A stretch of 64,000 nucleotides of DNA. Source: Streptomyces sp. NBC_01716. Its GTDB lineage: Bacteria; Actinomycetota; Actinomycetes; Streptomycetales; Streptomycetaceae. Location of the stretch: NCBI RefSeq assembly GCF_036248275.1, contig NZ_CP109181.1:4154001-4218000 (forward strand), in the 5' to 3' direction. Under the pieces are notes generated by a model. The model saw only the letters and a program-made list of their open reading frames with translations, had not been told where the DNA came from and did no database searches. Numbering within the stretch: the first letter of the stretch is position 1; each line of letters opens with the position of its first letter. Position numbers and translations under genes: made by a program. This document shows positions 25,005 through 33,535 of this stretch, in pieces.

Positions 25005-27071
25005 TCAGACGCCGATGTCGTCGCCGTCCTTGCGCCAGACGGCCACGACCGCCGGGCGGACCATCTTGCCGCGCCCGTCGGGCCACGCGCTGAGCGGGTT
25101 GTCGACCGTCGCGCCGTCGAGCTCGCCCGGGTGCTGCACCGCGACCAGCACGCGCCGGTCCTGGATGATCGGGCCACAGGTCTCCGCGCCGTTCGGAACG
25201 GTGAGGAACTGCTTCAGCTCACCGCGCCGCTCGCCCTGCGTCGCCACACCGAACAGGCCGTCGTGCGAACCGAGTTGGGCACCGTCCGTGGAGATCCACA
25301 GATTGCCGTGCGGGTCGAACGCCACGTTGTCCGGGCAGGAGATCTGGCTGACCTTGTCCTTCGGGTACCCCGCGAAGTAGGTCGCCGGGTCCTTCGGGTC
25401 GCCCGCGACCAGGAACAGCCGCCAGGCGAAGCCGTCACCGGCCGGGTCGTCCCAGTTCTCGGCGAGCTCCAGGATGTGACCGTGCTTGTTGGCCTTGCGC
25501 GGGTTGGCCTCGTCCGCCGCGGCCTTGCCCGCGGCGCCGCGGTCGCTGTTGTTCGTCAGCGCGACGTACACACGGCCGGTGCGCGGCGAGGGCTCGACGT
25601 CCTCGGGGCGGTCCATCTTGGTGGCGCCGACCTTGTCACCGGCCAGGCGCGTGAAGACGTACACCTCGTCGGCGGTCATGCCGGGCACGTGCGAGACATC
25701 GCCGGTGGCGAGCGGGATCCACACGCCGGAGCCGTCGAACTCGCCGTCCTTGGGCAGCTTTCCGCTGCCGTCGACGTCCTCGACCGGGCTGTCGCCGGTC
25801 AGCTTCGCGACGTACAGCGTGCCCTCGTCCAGCAGCGTGAGGTTGTGGTCGCGGGCGGCGCGGCTGTTGCCCTTCTTCATCGACTTGGACGACACGAACT
25901 TGTAGAAGTAGTCGAACTTCTCGTCGTCGCCCATGTAGACGACCGCGCGGCCGTCGGAGGTGAGGCGCGGCTGCGCGGCCTCGTGCTTGAAGCGGCCGAG
26001 CGCGGTGCGCTTGCGCGGCGTGGAGTCGGGGTCGTACGGGTCCAGTTCGACGACCCAGCCGAAGCGGTGCGCCTCGTTGGGCTCCTGCTTCAGGTCGAAG
26101 CGCTTGTCGAACTGCTCCCACTTGCGCTCGGTGGCGGCGGTGCCGATGCCGTAGCGCTTGTCGGTGGCGCTCGATCCGTTGGCGAAGTACTGGTTGAAGT
26201 TCTCCTCGCCCGACAGGATCGTGCCCCACGGGGTGGTGCCACCTGCGCAGTTGTTCAGCGTGCCGTAGACCTTCTTGCCCGAGCGGTCCTCCGAGGTGCG
26301 CAGCAGCTCGGAGCCCGCGGCCGGGCCGGTGAGGCGGAACTCGGTCTTGACCGTGATCCGGCGGTTCAGCTCGTGGCGCGGAACGACGGTCAGCTTTCCG
26401 CTGCGGGGCTGCTCGTCCACCACGACGACCGACAGACCGTGCGCGGCCCAGGCGATCTCGACCTGCTCGCGGGTGGGGTTGGCGGCGTCGTAATCCTTGA
26501 ACATCAGGATTTCGTCCGTGTACTCGTGGTTGGCCACGAGGAGCTGCTTGCCGCGCTCGCTCTTGAGCGGCAGCAGGCTCAGGAAGTCGTTGTTGTAGCC
26601 GAACTGGCCGGCCTGCACCTTGGCGGTCTGCTTGTCCGGGTTGAACTCGGGGGCGCCGCGCAGGATCGGGTCGCCCCAGCGGACGACGATGTTCTGGGTG
26701 TAGCCGTCGGGGACGGTCACCTTGTCGGCGGTGTTGGGCGCGACCGGCGTGAAGCGCAGGCCACGCGCCCCGTCGGGCTTCTTGCCGCCCTTGCCGTGGC
26801 CGTTGTCGCCCCCGGCGAGGGGGGTCGCCGAGGCGGGGGTGTTGCCGGAGCCCGCGACGAAGGCGGTGCCCGCGGTGGCGGCGACGGTCACCACGGCGGC
26901 GGTGCGCATGATGGACCTGCGGGAGAGCGCGGTGGCGATGATGTCGCCGGAGTACTCGTTCTCACTCGTGTTGGGCGTCTCGTGGAAGCACGCGTCGCCG
27001 CAGCGGAAACGGCAGGTCATGGCGGAACGTCCGCCCGGGTGCGAGTTGAGCAGCGGCAGCAGTTTGCGCAC
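25005..27071 (-). CDS. phoX: PhoX-family secreted phosphatase (DUF839), Tat substrate
   Basis: 688 residues. PhoX enzymes are Ca/Fe-dependent extracytoplasmic alkaline phosphatases. The N-terminus carries the conserved leader MRKLLPLLNSHPGGRSAMT with a Cys motif CRFRCGDACFH, then a twin-arginine signal ALSRRSIMRTAAVVTVAATA near residues 50-70. The mature part shows DUF839 features: NTADKVTVPDGYTQNIVVRWGD, LLVANHEYTDE, LNNCAGGTTPWGTILSGEE (a hallmark), RFGWVVELDPYDP, VVYMGDDEKFDYFYKFVS, NVAFDPHGNLWISTDG. GTG 27071 is chosen because GGAGGGG lies 6 bases upstream and RKLLPLL is the family's N-terminus. A single GTTCACC, the core of streptomycete PHO boxes, is about 110 bases upstream; phosphate regulation is plausible but not shown. 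Confidence 0.9.
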   Translation of the reverse strand: MRKLLPLLNSHPGGRSAMTCRFRCGDACFHETPNTSENEYSGDIIATALSRRSIMRTAAVVTVAATAGTAFVAGSGNTPASATPLAGGDNGHGKGGKKPDGARGLRFTPVAPNTADKVTVPDGYTQNIVVRWGDPILRGAPEFNPDKQTAKVQAGQFGYNNDFLSLLPLKSERGKQLLVANHEYTDEILMFKDYDAANPTREQVEIAWAAHGLSVVVVDEQPRSGKLTVVPRHELNRRITVKTEFRLTGPAAGSELLRTSEDRSGKKVYGTLNNCAGGTTPWGTILSGEENFNQYFANGSSATDKRYGIGTAATERKWEQFDKRFDLKQEPNEAHRFGWVVELDPYDPDSTPRKRTALGRFKHEAAQPRLTSDGRAVVYMGDDEKFDYFYKFVSSKSMKKGNSRAARDHNLTLLDEGTLYVAKLTGDSPVEDVDGSGKLPKDGEFDGSGVWIPLATGDVSHVPGMTADEVYVFTRLAGDKVGATKMDRPEDVEPSPRTGRVYVALTNNSDRGAAGKAAADEANPRKANKHGHILELAENWDDPAGDGFAWRLFLVAGDPKDPATYFAGYPKDKVSQISCPDNVAFDPHGNLWISTDGAQLGSHDGLFGVATQGERRGELKQFLTVPNGAETCGPIIQDRRVLVAVQHPGELDGATVDNPLSAWPDGRGKMVRPAVVAVWRKDGDDIGV

Positions 27072-27177
27072 TTGTCCCCTCCGGTGGGCCTTGCTCGGCG
27101 CGGCCTGCGCCGACAATGTGTCGGGATATGTACGGCGGTGACGCTATGCGCGTAGGCACCCGGTTCTCCGACCGCAA

Positions 27178-27184
27178 GGTGAAC
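27178..27184 (-). promoter_or_regulatory. GTTCACC motif upstream of PhoX, possible PHO-box core
   Basis: The minus strand reads GTTCACC, the consensus direct-repeat unit of PhoP boxes in streptomycetes, about 110 bases before the PhoX start. A second unit at 11-base spacing is poorly conserved, so this is weak. The 318-base gap (27072-27389) otherwise holds the two divergent promoter regions. Confidence 0.3.
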
Positions 27185-27389
27185 GCGGAATGAATGCGCG
27201 TCGACCGGGCATCCGCAGGGGGCACATTCCAGGTCCCGGGGCGCCCCTGCCGGAGCCGACGCCGGGTGGCCGCTAACCTTACGTATCCGCCGTGGCCAGG
27301 GATGCCGAGTTTAGGTCGGGGCATGTCCCCGAATCCCCTGTTTCCAGTACGGATATATGCCGCACCCAACTCTTCTGAAAGGCTCGCCC

Positions 27390-28805
27390 ATGGGCATTCG
27401 GAGCTTGCTGCGCAAGGTGTTTGGACGCGAGCGTGCGGAGCGTGACGAGTCGGCGGCCACGTCGGTACCGGCCCAGACCGAACGCACGCATGAGCCAGAG
27501 CCTTCGCAGCCAACGACGACTACGTCGGCCACTGTGCCGGCACCGGCGAAGGAGCCGTCACCCGCCGCGGAGAAGGTGACGGCGGAGAAGTCCACGACGA
27601 AGACGACGAAGACCGAGACCGAGAAGCGGGCGGAGGCGGAGAAGGCCGAGGACCTGGTCGCCGCGGCCTTCGACAACCCGCGTACGTCGGCGCCGTCGAC
27701 GCCGGAGGCGAGCGTCCCGGCCCAGACGAAGCGCGAGGAGCCGAAGACCCCGACGGTCCCGGCGCAGGCCCAGTCGACACCGGAACCGGTGAAGGCGGCG
27801 GAGCCCGAGCCCGCGCCGGAACCGGAGCCTGTTGTCGTGCGGGAGCCGGAGCCGGTGGCGGAGGTCGTACCGGAGCCGGAACCCGAGCCCGAGCCGGTCG
27901 TCGTACCGGACCCCGAGCCGGTGGCCGAGGTCGTACCGGACCCCGAGCCCGTCGCGGAGGTCGTACCCGAGCCCGAGCCGGTGGCCGAGGTCGTACCGGA
28001 CCCCGAGCCCGAGCCGGTCGTCGTACCGGACCCCGAGCCCGTCGCCGTCGCCGAGCCGGCCCCGGAGCCGGAGGCCGCCCCCACCCCCGCGCCCGCGGCC
28101 CCCAAGGAGGCGGGCAAGCCGGCGTACTCCCTCGCGAGGGTCAAGACCCACGCGCCGGGCCTCGTCGACTCGTACAAGGCGGCGGGCGCCGCGCTCAAGG
28201 GCGCCGGTCTGGACGGCGAGCGCGCGACGGTCTACCTCGTGCTCGACCGTTCGGGCTCCATGCGCCCGTTCTTCAAGGACGGCAGCGCCCAGCGCCTCGG
28301 CGAGCAGGCGGTCGCGCTCGCCGCGCACCTGGACGAGAAGGCGACCGTGCAGGTCGTCTTCTTCTCGACGGACATCGACGGTACGGGGGAGGTCTCCCTC
28401 ACCTCGTACGAGAACCGGGTGGACGAACTGCACGCCGGGCTCGGCCACATGGGCCGGACGAACTACCACCGCGCGGTGGAAGAGGTCGTCGCCCTGCACG
28501 AGAAGGCGGGCAACCCCGGCCCGGCGCTGGTGATCTTCCAGACGGACGGCGCGCCGGAGGCCAAGCAGGCGGCGGAGAAGGCGTTCGCGGAGGCGGCGAA
28601 GCTGCCGCTGTTCTGGCAGATCGTGGCGTTCGGCGAGCACAAGGCGAAGGGCTTCGACTTCGCGCGGAAGCTCGGCGCGGACGAGAAGGCCGCGAACGTG
28701 GCGTTCTTCCACGCGGGCCCGACACCGAAGGACCTCCCGGACGCGGAGGTGTTCGGCAATCTGCTCGCGGCGGTCCCCGCCTGGTGGTCGTCCCACAAGG
28801 CCTGA
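27390..28805 (+). CDS. vWA-domain protein (TerF-like) with long Pro-Glu repeat region
   Basis: 471 residues in three parts: a basic N-terminal segment (MGIRSLLRKVFGRERAERDE); a low-complexity linker of about 215 residues rich in Pro, Glu and Val, with repeats of the type PDPEPVAEVV; and a C-terminal vWA domain (about residues 250-470). The vWA domain has an intact MIDAS: DRSGSM (DxSxS), GRTNYHRA (Thr) and QTDGAP (Asp). It resembles TerF/YeaO-type vWA domains of tellurite-resistance gene clusters, though no TerD is adjacent. ATG 27390 has AAAGG 8 bases upstream. An AAA-type ATPase gene follows; vWA and ATPase partners often work together, but this pair is separated by a terminator. Confidence 0.85.
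   Translation: MGIRSLLRKVFGRERAERDESAATSVPAQTERTHEPEPSQPTTTTSATVPAPAKEPSPAAEKVTAEKSTTKTTKTETEKRAEAEKAEDLVAAAFDNPRTSAPSTPEASVPAQTKREEPKTPTVPAQAQSTPEPVKAAEPEPAPEPEPVVVREPEPVAEVVPEPEPEPEPVVVPDPEPVAEVVPDPEPVAEVVPEPEPVAEVVPDPEPEPVVVPDPEPVAVAEPAPEPEAAPTPAPAAPKEAGKPAYSLARVKTHAPGLVDSYKAAGAALKGAGLDGERATVYLVLDRSGSMRPFFKDGSAQRLGEQAVALAAHLDEKATVQVVFFSTDIDGTGEVSLTSYENRVDELHAGLGHMGRTNYHRAVEEVVALHEKAGNPGPALVIFQTDGAPEAKQAAEKAFAEAAKLPLFWQIVAFGEHKAKGFDFARKLGADEKAANVAFFHAGPTPKDLPDAEVFGNLLAAVPAWWSSHKA
27840..28060 (+). repeat. In-gene degenerate tandem repeat coding PEPE/PDPEPV units
   Basis: Repeated units of about 30 bases (GAGCCGGTGGCCGAGGTCGTACC-like) encode EPVAEVVP(D/E)PEP. Such arrays expand and contract easily; the length of the linker may vary between strains. 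Confidence 0.85.
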
Positions 28806-28821
28806 TCGCAGCTGAGGCTCT

Positions 28822-28863
28822 ACGAGACGCGCCCTCCGCAATACGACGGAGGGCGCGTCTCGT
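28822..28863 (+). terminator. Strong hairpin terminator after the vWA gene
   Basis: CGAGACGCGCCCTCCG (28823-28838) is the exact complement of CGGAGGGCGCGTCTCG (28847-28862), extended by an A-T pair, with an 8-base loop, followed by TTCTTGTG. It lies 17 bases after the stop codon. Confidence 0.9.
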
Positions 28864-28890
28864 TCTTGTGCGCTGTGAGAGGGTCGAGAG

Positions 28891-29601
28891 GTGATTGTCG
28901 AACGTGCGTACGCCTCCAAGCCCCTGGACGACGCGGCTGACTGGCCCTGGTCGGTGCCGTGCGTCGCCGAACTGCTCGCGAACGGGCTGCGGTTCACCGC
29001 GCCGGTGACCTTCCTCGTCGGCGAGAACGGCTCCGGCAAGTCGACGCTGGTGGAGGCCCTCGCGGAGGGTTTCGGCCTCGACTCGTGGGGCAGCTCGCAC
29101 GAATGGCGTTACGTCGGTCCACGCCCCAAGTCGCAGCTCGGCGAACGGATCCGCTTCGACGCGGCGTCGGGCCGCGGCAGACGCATGCTGAGCAACTGGT
29201 CGGCACGGCAGGGGTTCTTCCTGCGCGCGGAGACCGCGATGGACGCGCTGAAGCGCGAGAGCTTCGACCCGGAGTCGGCGAGCCATGGTGAAGGCTTCCT
29301 GGCGGTGTTCCGGGAGAAGTTCCAACGGCCGGGCCTCTATGTGATGGACGAGCCGGAGGCGGCGCTCTCGTTCCAGTCCTGCCTCGAACTCATGGGCCAC
29401 ATCGACCAGTTGGCGAAGAACGGCGGCCAGGTCATCTGCGCCACGCACTCCCCGCTGCTGACGGCGCTCCCGAACGCGGACATCATCGAGGTCGGCGACC
29501 ACGGCCTGCGCCGCACGACGTGGGACGACCTGGCCCTGGTCGACCACTGGCGCCGCTATCTGACCGACCCACGGCGGTACTTGCGGCACATCCTCGACTG
29601 A
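28891..29601 (+). CDS. AAA family ATP-binding protein (RecF/SMC-like, short)
   Basis: 236 residues. Walker A FLVGENGSGKSTLVEALAEG near residue 45, signature-like LSNWSARQGFFLR, Walker B LYVMDEPEAALS, H-loop CATHSPLL. The organisation (Walker A, then DEPEAALS and THSP) is that of the AAA_21/AAA_23 chromosomal ATPases that occur alone in many actinobacteria; biological role unknown. GTG 28891 has GAGAGG just upstream. Its last 60 bases (DHWRRYLTDPRRYLRHILD) are repeated 1.1 kb downstream. Confidence 0.85.
   Translation: MIVERAYASKPLDDAADWPWSVPCVAELLANGLRFTAPVTFLVGENGSGKSTLVEALAEGFGLDSWGSSHEWRYVGPRPKSQLGERIRFDAASGRGRRMLSNWSARQGFFLRAETAMDALKRESFDPESASHGEGFLAVFREKFQRPGLYVMDEPEAALSFQSCLELMGHIDQLAKNGGQVICATHSPLLTALPNADIIEVGDHGLRRTTWDDLALVDHWRRYLTDPRRYLRHILD
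29542..29601 (+). repeat. 60-bp direct repeat, copy A (3' end of AAA gene)
   Basis: This copy, the end of the AAA gene including its stop, matches 30644-30703 with three base differences. The two copies bracket the methyltransferase gene. Confidence 0.9.
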
Positions 29602-29667
29602 CGGGCCGGGATCAGGACGTTCAGCCGCTCCGGTGCCGGATCCACCGCGACGAGTGGAGGGCCGCCC

Positions 29668-30483
29668 TCACAGCGTTCGCGACACCCGTAGTTCCGTGAG
29701 GTACCGCTTGGTGATCCGGCCTCCGTACCGTCCGTCGATCAGTCCCGCGACGCATCCCAGCAGCCCCTCCCGGGCCTCCGGCGGCAGTGCCCGGTGGCCG
29801 GAGTAGGTCCGCAGTACGTCCAGGTACTCAGCCGTCGTGTACGCCAGGTCCCATTCGTAACGCCGGACGACGACAGGGCCGAACCGGCCGCTGTGTGCGA
29901 CCTCGTCCTCGTGGTCCAAGGTGTCGACATCATCCGCGGCGGCGGGCCGCAGCCCCGGAGGCGTGGCAGGGTCGAAACGCTCGTAGCAGGCCTGGACATC
30001 GACGAAGAACCGCTCGCTGCCGCCCGCCACATGCTGTGTGGCGACCACCGCGAGCGCGCCGCCGGCCCGCAGCGCGTCGGCGGCTCTCACCATCCGGACC
30101 GCCGGATCGATCCAGTGGAACGCCGTCGCCGAGACGATCGCGTCGAACGGCTCCAGCGGCAGCGGCCACGTCTCGAAGTCCGCCGTCACGACCTCGACCG
30201 ACCCGAACCGGGCCAGGTTCCGCCGGGCGACGGCCGCCATGTTCGCGCCCAGTTCGACCGCGGTGATCCGGCAACCGCGCTCCGCGAGCGGCACGGTCGC
30301 CTTCCCGGTGCCCGCGCCCACCTCCAGAACGCGACGGCCGGGCCCGGTACCGGCCAACGCGTCGAGATCGTCGAACAGCTCCGGCGGATACCCGGGCCTG
30401 GCCCGGTCGTAGAGTTCAGCGTCCTCGTCGAACGTCCGGCTCAGATGGCTACGGCGCGTCTCATCAGGCTTGTCGTCGCGCAT
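29668..30483 (-). CDS. Class I SAM-dependent methyltransferase
   Basis: 271 residues. SAM-binding motif I VLEVGAGTGKATVPLAERG near residue 52, acidic motif II in ITAVELGANM, motif post-II VVTADFETWPL, motif IV FDAIVSATAFHWID. The C-terminal part (YEWDLAYTTAEYLDVLRTYSGHR) resembles the UbiE/Trm9-like methyltransferase_11 group common in streptomycetes. Substrate unknown. It lies inside a segment bounded by 60-bp direct repeats derived from the neighbouring AAA gene, on the opposite strand to both flanking genes. Confidence 0.9.
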   Translation of the reverse strand: MRDDKPDETRRSHLSRTFDEDAELYDRARPGYPPELFDDLDALAGTGPGRRVLEVGAGTGKATVPLAERGCRITAVELGANMAAVARRNLARFGSVEVVTADFETWPLPLEPFDAIVSATAFHWIDPAVRMVRAADALRAGGALAVVATQHVAGGSERFFVDVQACYERFDPATPPGLRPAAADDVDTLDHEDEVAHSGRFGPVVVRRYEWDLAYTTAEYLDVLRTYSGHRALPPEAREGLLGCVAGLIDGRYGGRITKRYLTELRVSRTL

Positions 30484-30643
30484 GCCCGCATGCTAGAGAC
30501 CACCTCACGTAGTGATCAACCAGGTTTACCGGACACCGCGCGTCCGCCCGCCTGACCACCCGACACCCCTCGCTGGAAGTCGGCGTGCCGGCCGGCTTCG
30601 CCCGCGACGCGGAAAGCACCTCTTCCTGGCGGCGTTCCGGCAG

Positions 30644-30703
30644 GACCACTGGCGCCGCTATCTGACGGACCCACGGCTGTACTTGCGGCACATCCCCGAC
30701 TGA
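30644..30703 (+). pseudogene. Orphan C-terminal fragment of the AAA gene (direct repeat copy B)
   Basis: The sequence encodes DHWRRYLTDPRLYLRHIPD followed by a stop, differing at two residues from the end of the AAA gene at 28891-29601. The preceding sequence in frame shows no further homology, so only the tail is present. It may be a remnant of a second AAA paralog, or a boundary duplication left when the methyltransferase segment entered. Confidence 0.8.
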
Positions 30704-30740
30704 GGCCGGTTGTCAGTGCCGGGTGGCATGCTCTGCCCCT

Positions 30741-31277
30741 ATGAACAAGCAGCAGTTCTGGCAGCTGATTGAGGCCGCCCGCGAGCAGGTGCCGGACCCC
30801 GAGGACGGGGAGGCCGTCGCCGACCGCGCGAGCGAACTCCTCGCGGCGCGCCCGGTCGAGGAGATAGTCGCGGCGCAGCAGACCCTGTGGGACGTGCTGG
30901 CCGACTCGTACACGAACCCCCTGTGGGCGGCGGCGTACCTGATCAACGGCGGATGCTCCGACGACGGATTCGACTACTTCCGGGGCTGGTTGCTGTCACA
31001 GGGCGAGGAGGTCTACGCACGGGTGGTCGCCGCTCCGGACACCCTCGCGGAACTGCCCGTGGTACGGGCGGCGTCGACGAACGGCCTGGAATTCGAGTGC
31101 GAGTCGGTACTGAGCATCAGCTGGAACGCCCATCTCAAGGTCACGGGCGAAGAACTCCCCGCCGATTCGTTCACCATCCGGCACGAGGAACTGGACCCGG
31201 CCTGGAACTTCGACTTCGACGACCGCGCCGAAATGCGCCACCGTCTGCCTGGCCTGTCGGCGCTCTACCTGGACTAG
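30741..31277 (+). CDS. DUF4240 domain protein
   Basis: 178 residues. The N-terminal MNKQQFWQLIEAAREQ, followed by DVLADSYTNPLWAAAYLINGGCSDDGFDYFRGWLLSQGEEVY, is the DUF4240 signature; function is unknown (some relatives sit beside WGR/toxin loci). ATG 30741 lacks a ribosome binding site; CATGCT ends 8 bases upstream, as in leaderless transcripts. Its stop codon TAG is the first three bases of the inverted-repeat element that follows. Confidence 0.88.
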   Translation: MNKQQFWQLIEAAREQVPDPEDGEAVADRASELLAARPVEEIVAAQQTLWDVLADSYTNPLWAAAYLINGGCSDDGFDYFRGWLLSQGEEVYARVVAAPDTLAELPVVRAASTNGLEFECESVLSISWNAHLKVTGEELPADSFTIRHEELDPAWNFDFDDRAEMRHRLPGLSALYLD

Positions 31278-31347
31278 GGCGTGTTTTAGAAGTCCCGTCT
31301 GGCCCCCGCCCGATGGGCGGACGACGCTACTTCTAAAACACGCCCTA
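31275..31347. mobile_element. Short inverted-repeat element supplying both flanking stop codons
   Basis: TAGGGCGTGTTTTAGAAGT (31275-31293) and ACTTCTAAAACACGCCCTA (31329-31347) are perfect 19-bp terminal inverted repeats around 35 bases of other sequence. It is about 73 bp long, too small to code. The left TAG is the stop of the DUF4240 gene and the right end, read on the other strand, is the TAG stop of the PLP-enzyme gene. TA at both ends suggests a TA target duplication. As a hairpin it could terminate both convergent genes. Confidence 0.85.
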
Positions 31348-32346
31348 GGGCCTTGGCCCGGGCCCTACAGACACAACCCGCGTCCACCGGTCGAAATCCG
31401 TCGGGGTCACGTTGCTCCCGCACAGAATCGTCGCGACCGTCCTGCCGTCGAACCGGCCGCCGCCCTCCAGGATCGACGCGCCCCCCAGCGCCCCGGCCGG
31501 CTCGACCACCAGCCCCGCGTGCACGTGGAGGAGTCGCATCGCTTCGATGATGGCGTCCTCCGTCACCAGCACCGCGTCGTCCACGACCGAGGCGAGGTCC
31601 TTGAGCACCTCCGGGAGGACATAGCGGCCCGCGACCCCGTCGGCGATCGTGTTCGGAGCCCCGACCTCGATCGGCCGGCCCGCGCGCAATGCCAGCGTCA
31701 TCGCCGGGGCGTTCTCGGGCTGGACACAGATGATCTCCGTGCCCCCGCGCAGACTCCTCAGCGCGTAGCCCACACCCGATGCCATCGCGCCGGCGCCCAA
31801 CGACACCACCACCGCGTCGAGTTCACCGGGCAACTCCGAGAGCTCGACCCCGATCGTGGCCGCTCCCTCGCACGTATCAAGGTCCTTGCTGTCCTCGACC
31901 AGGAACGCGCCGGCCTCGGCGGCATGCCGCGCGGCGGCTTCGAGTGCCTGCTCGATCCCCCCGTCGACCAGGATCACGTTCGCGCCGAGCGTTCTCATTC
32001 GCTCGATCTTCAGCGGGTTGGCCGCCGACGACGCGACGACAGTGACCCCGATTCCGCGCAGCCCGCCGCCGAAAGCGAGCGCCTGCCCCAGGTTCCCCGC
32101 GCTCGCGCAGACGACGGCATCGGCCGTCCCTCTGTCCTGAAGACGGTTGAGGACGGTCTCGGTTCCGCGCCCCTTGAACGAGCGGACGGGATTCAGGGTC
32201 TCCACCTTCAGAATCACGCGGCAGCCGAGCGCATCGCCCAAGGAGCCGCATTCGTACTGCGGCGTGTCCAGGAACACCGGATTGATCCGGGTGCGGGCCA
32301 GAAGGATTCTCGCGAGGTCCAACCGCACCGCGCGCATGTCGCTCAT
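31345..32346 (-). CDS. PLP-dependent threonine dehydratase-like enzyme
   Basis: 333 residues, tryptophan-synthase-beta fold type II PLP enzyme. The PLP lysine lies in NPVRSFKGRGTETV near residue 50, the phosphate/substrate loop in ASAGNLGQALAFGG (SxGN), and a Gly-rich loop in VVSLGAGAMASGVGYAL. The C-terminal CGSNVTP segment is shared with serine/threonine dehydratases and serine racemases; there is no ACT regulatory domain, so it is a catabolic or racemase-like member. Its ATG overlaps the AraC stop (ATGA), so the two are translationally coupled and the AraC protein is probably its regulator. Its TAG stop is supplied by the inverted-repeat element. Confidence 0.88.
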   Translation of the reverse strand: MSDMRAVRLDLARILLARTRINPVFLDTPQYECGSLGDALGCRVILKVETLNPVRSFKGRGTETVLNRLQDRGTADAVVCASAGNLGQALAFGGGLRGIGVTVVASSAANPLKIERMRTLGANVILVDGGIEQALEAAARHAAEAGAFLVEDSKDLDTCEGAATIGVELSELPGELDAVVVSLGAGAMASGVGYALRSLRGGTEIICVQPENAPAMTLALRAGRPIEVGAPNTIADGVAGRYVLPEVLKDLASVVDDAVLVTEDAIIEAMRLLHVHAGLVVEPAGALGGASILEGGGRFDGRTVATILCGSNVTPTDFDRWTRVVSVGPGPRP

Positions 32347-33317
32347 GCTCCGAGACCGGAGCGGGGGTGATTCTCGTCGCGCCAGGCCCGGGGCGAGACT
32401 CCGTAGGTCTGTTTGAACGCCTTGCTGAAATGCGTCGCGTCCACGAAACCCCAACTCCGCCCTGTCGCCGCGATGGTCCGCCGCCGCCCGTTCGGGCCTG
32501 CCAGCTCTCGCTTGCATTCGGCCAGGCGGCGCGTCCGGATCCAGTCTCCGAGGCTGATGCCCGACCGGGACAGTACGGCGTAGAGATGACGTACGGAGAT
32601 GCTGTGCGCGGCGGCGATCCGTGCCGCCGACAGATCGGGATCGGCCAGATGCTCCCGGACGTACTGAGTGATCCGCAGGCTGAGCGTCGCCTCCAACGGG
32701 CCCGTGGCCAGGACCGAGTTGCCATGCTGGGACGTCAGCACCGCACGGAGCAGTTCGATGCTGGGTTCCACGACGGCGTCGGCGTGCACGCCCTGGTGGA
32801 TGTCGTCGCTGACGGCCAACTGGGAGAAGTAGGTGAAGGCGAGGCGCGCGATGGGGTTGTCCGATCCCAGCGTGACCGCGCCGGTGTCCCGCAGCAGCCG
32901 GTCGGGAAGCGCGAGTGCCGCGCGGGGAAAACGCAGGAAGTGGTGGTCGACTCCCTCGTCGAAGAGAAGTGTGTAGGGAGCGGTCGATTCATAGACGGCG
33001 AGTTCCCCCGGCCTCAGCACGCACTCCCGACCGTTCTGCGCCACCAGGCTCGTGCCCGACATCTGAACACCGAGGAAGACGGCCGGCTCCTCGTCCTCCC
33101 GGGCCAGCCGCTCAGTCCGACGGACAGTGACCGCGGACGCCCGCGCCGAACAGAACCTGAGAGGACCGACGGCCCCGAGCCCGATGCGAACGGAGATGTC
33201 CTCGGAGGGAGGCCGGTGGTCGATGTCGACCGCCACCAGGGACTCCCACACCGCGTGCCGGACGACTTCCTCCCGGTCCCGCGGCGGAACGAACGCGGTG
33301 TCCAGGACCGGGCTCAT
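32343..33317 (-). CDS. AraC family regulator with cupin-like AraC_binding_2 domain
   Basis: 324 residues. The N-terminal domain (about 1-200; MSGTSLVAQNGRECVLRPGELAVYESTAPY) is the AraC-binding-2 type ligand domain. The C-terminal HTH domain runs from about 215 (HLADPDLSAARIAAAHSISVRHLYAVL, then WGFVDATHFSKAFKQTYGVSPRAWR). It is first in a coupled operon with the PLP enzyme, suggesting it senses an amino-acid-like substrate; inference only. Confidence 0.92.
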   Translation of the reverse strand: MSPVLDTAFVPPRDREEVVRHAVWESLVAVDIDHRPPSEDISVRIGLGAVGPLRFCSARASAVTVRRTERLAREDEEPAVFLGVQMSGTSLVAQNGRECVLRPGELAVYESTAPYTLLFDEGVDHHFLRFPRAALALPDRLLRDTGAVTLGSDNPIARLAFTYFSQLAVSDDIHQGVHADAVVEPSIELLRAVLTSQHGNSVLATGPLEATLSLRITQYVREHLADPDLSAARIAAAHSISVRHLYAVLSRSGISLGDWIRTRRLAECKRELAGPNGRRRTIAATGRSWGFVDATHFSKAFKQTYGVSPRAWRDENHPRSGLGA

Positions 33318-33535
33318 GAGGCAGACCTCCGTCCGCCCCGGTCACAGCGTCGGCCCGGCAGTACCTCCGCCCGTTCCCCCACAAGCCCCCCTCGCCCGAT
33401 GCGGCGCCGAGTTGAAACTGTGCACTACCGACAAAGTTCCCTGCACGGACGACACAGTCCGAATCCCGCGGCGACCCTAAGGTCCATGGGCGAAGTCGCC
33501 ACAGAGGCGACATCACCGACCAGAAGGATCGCATC

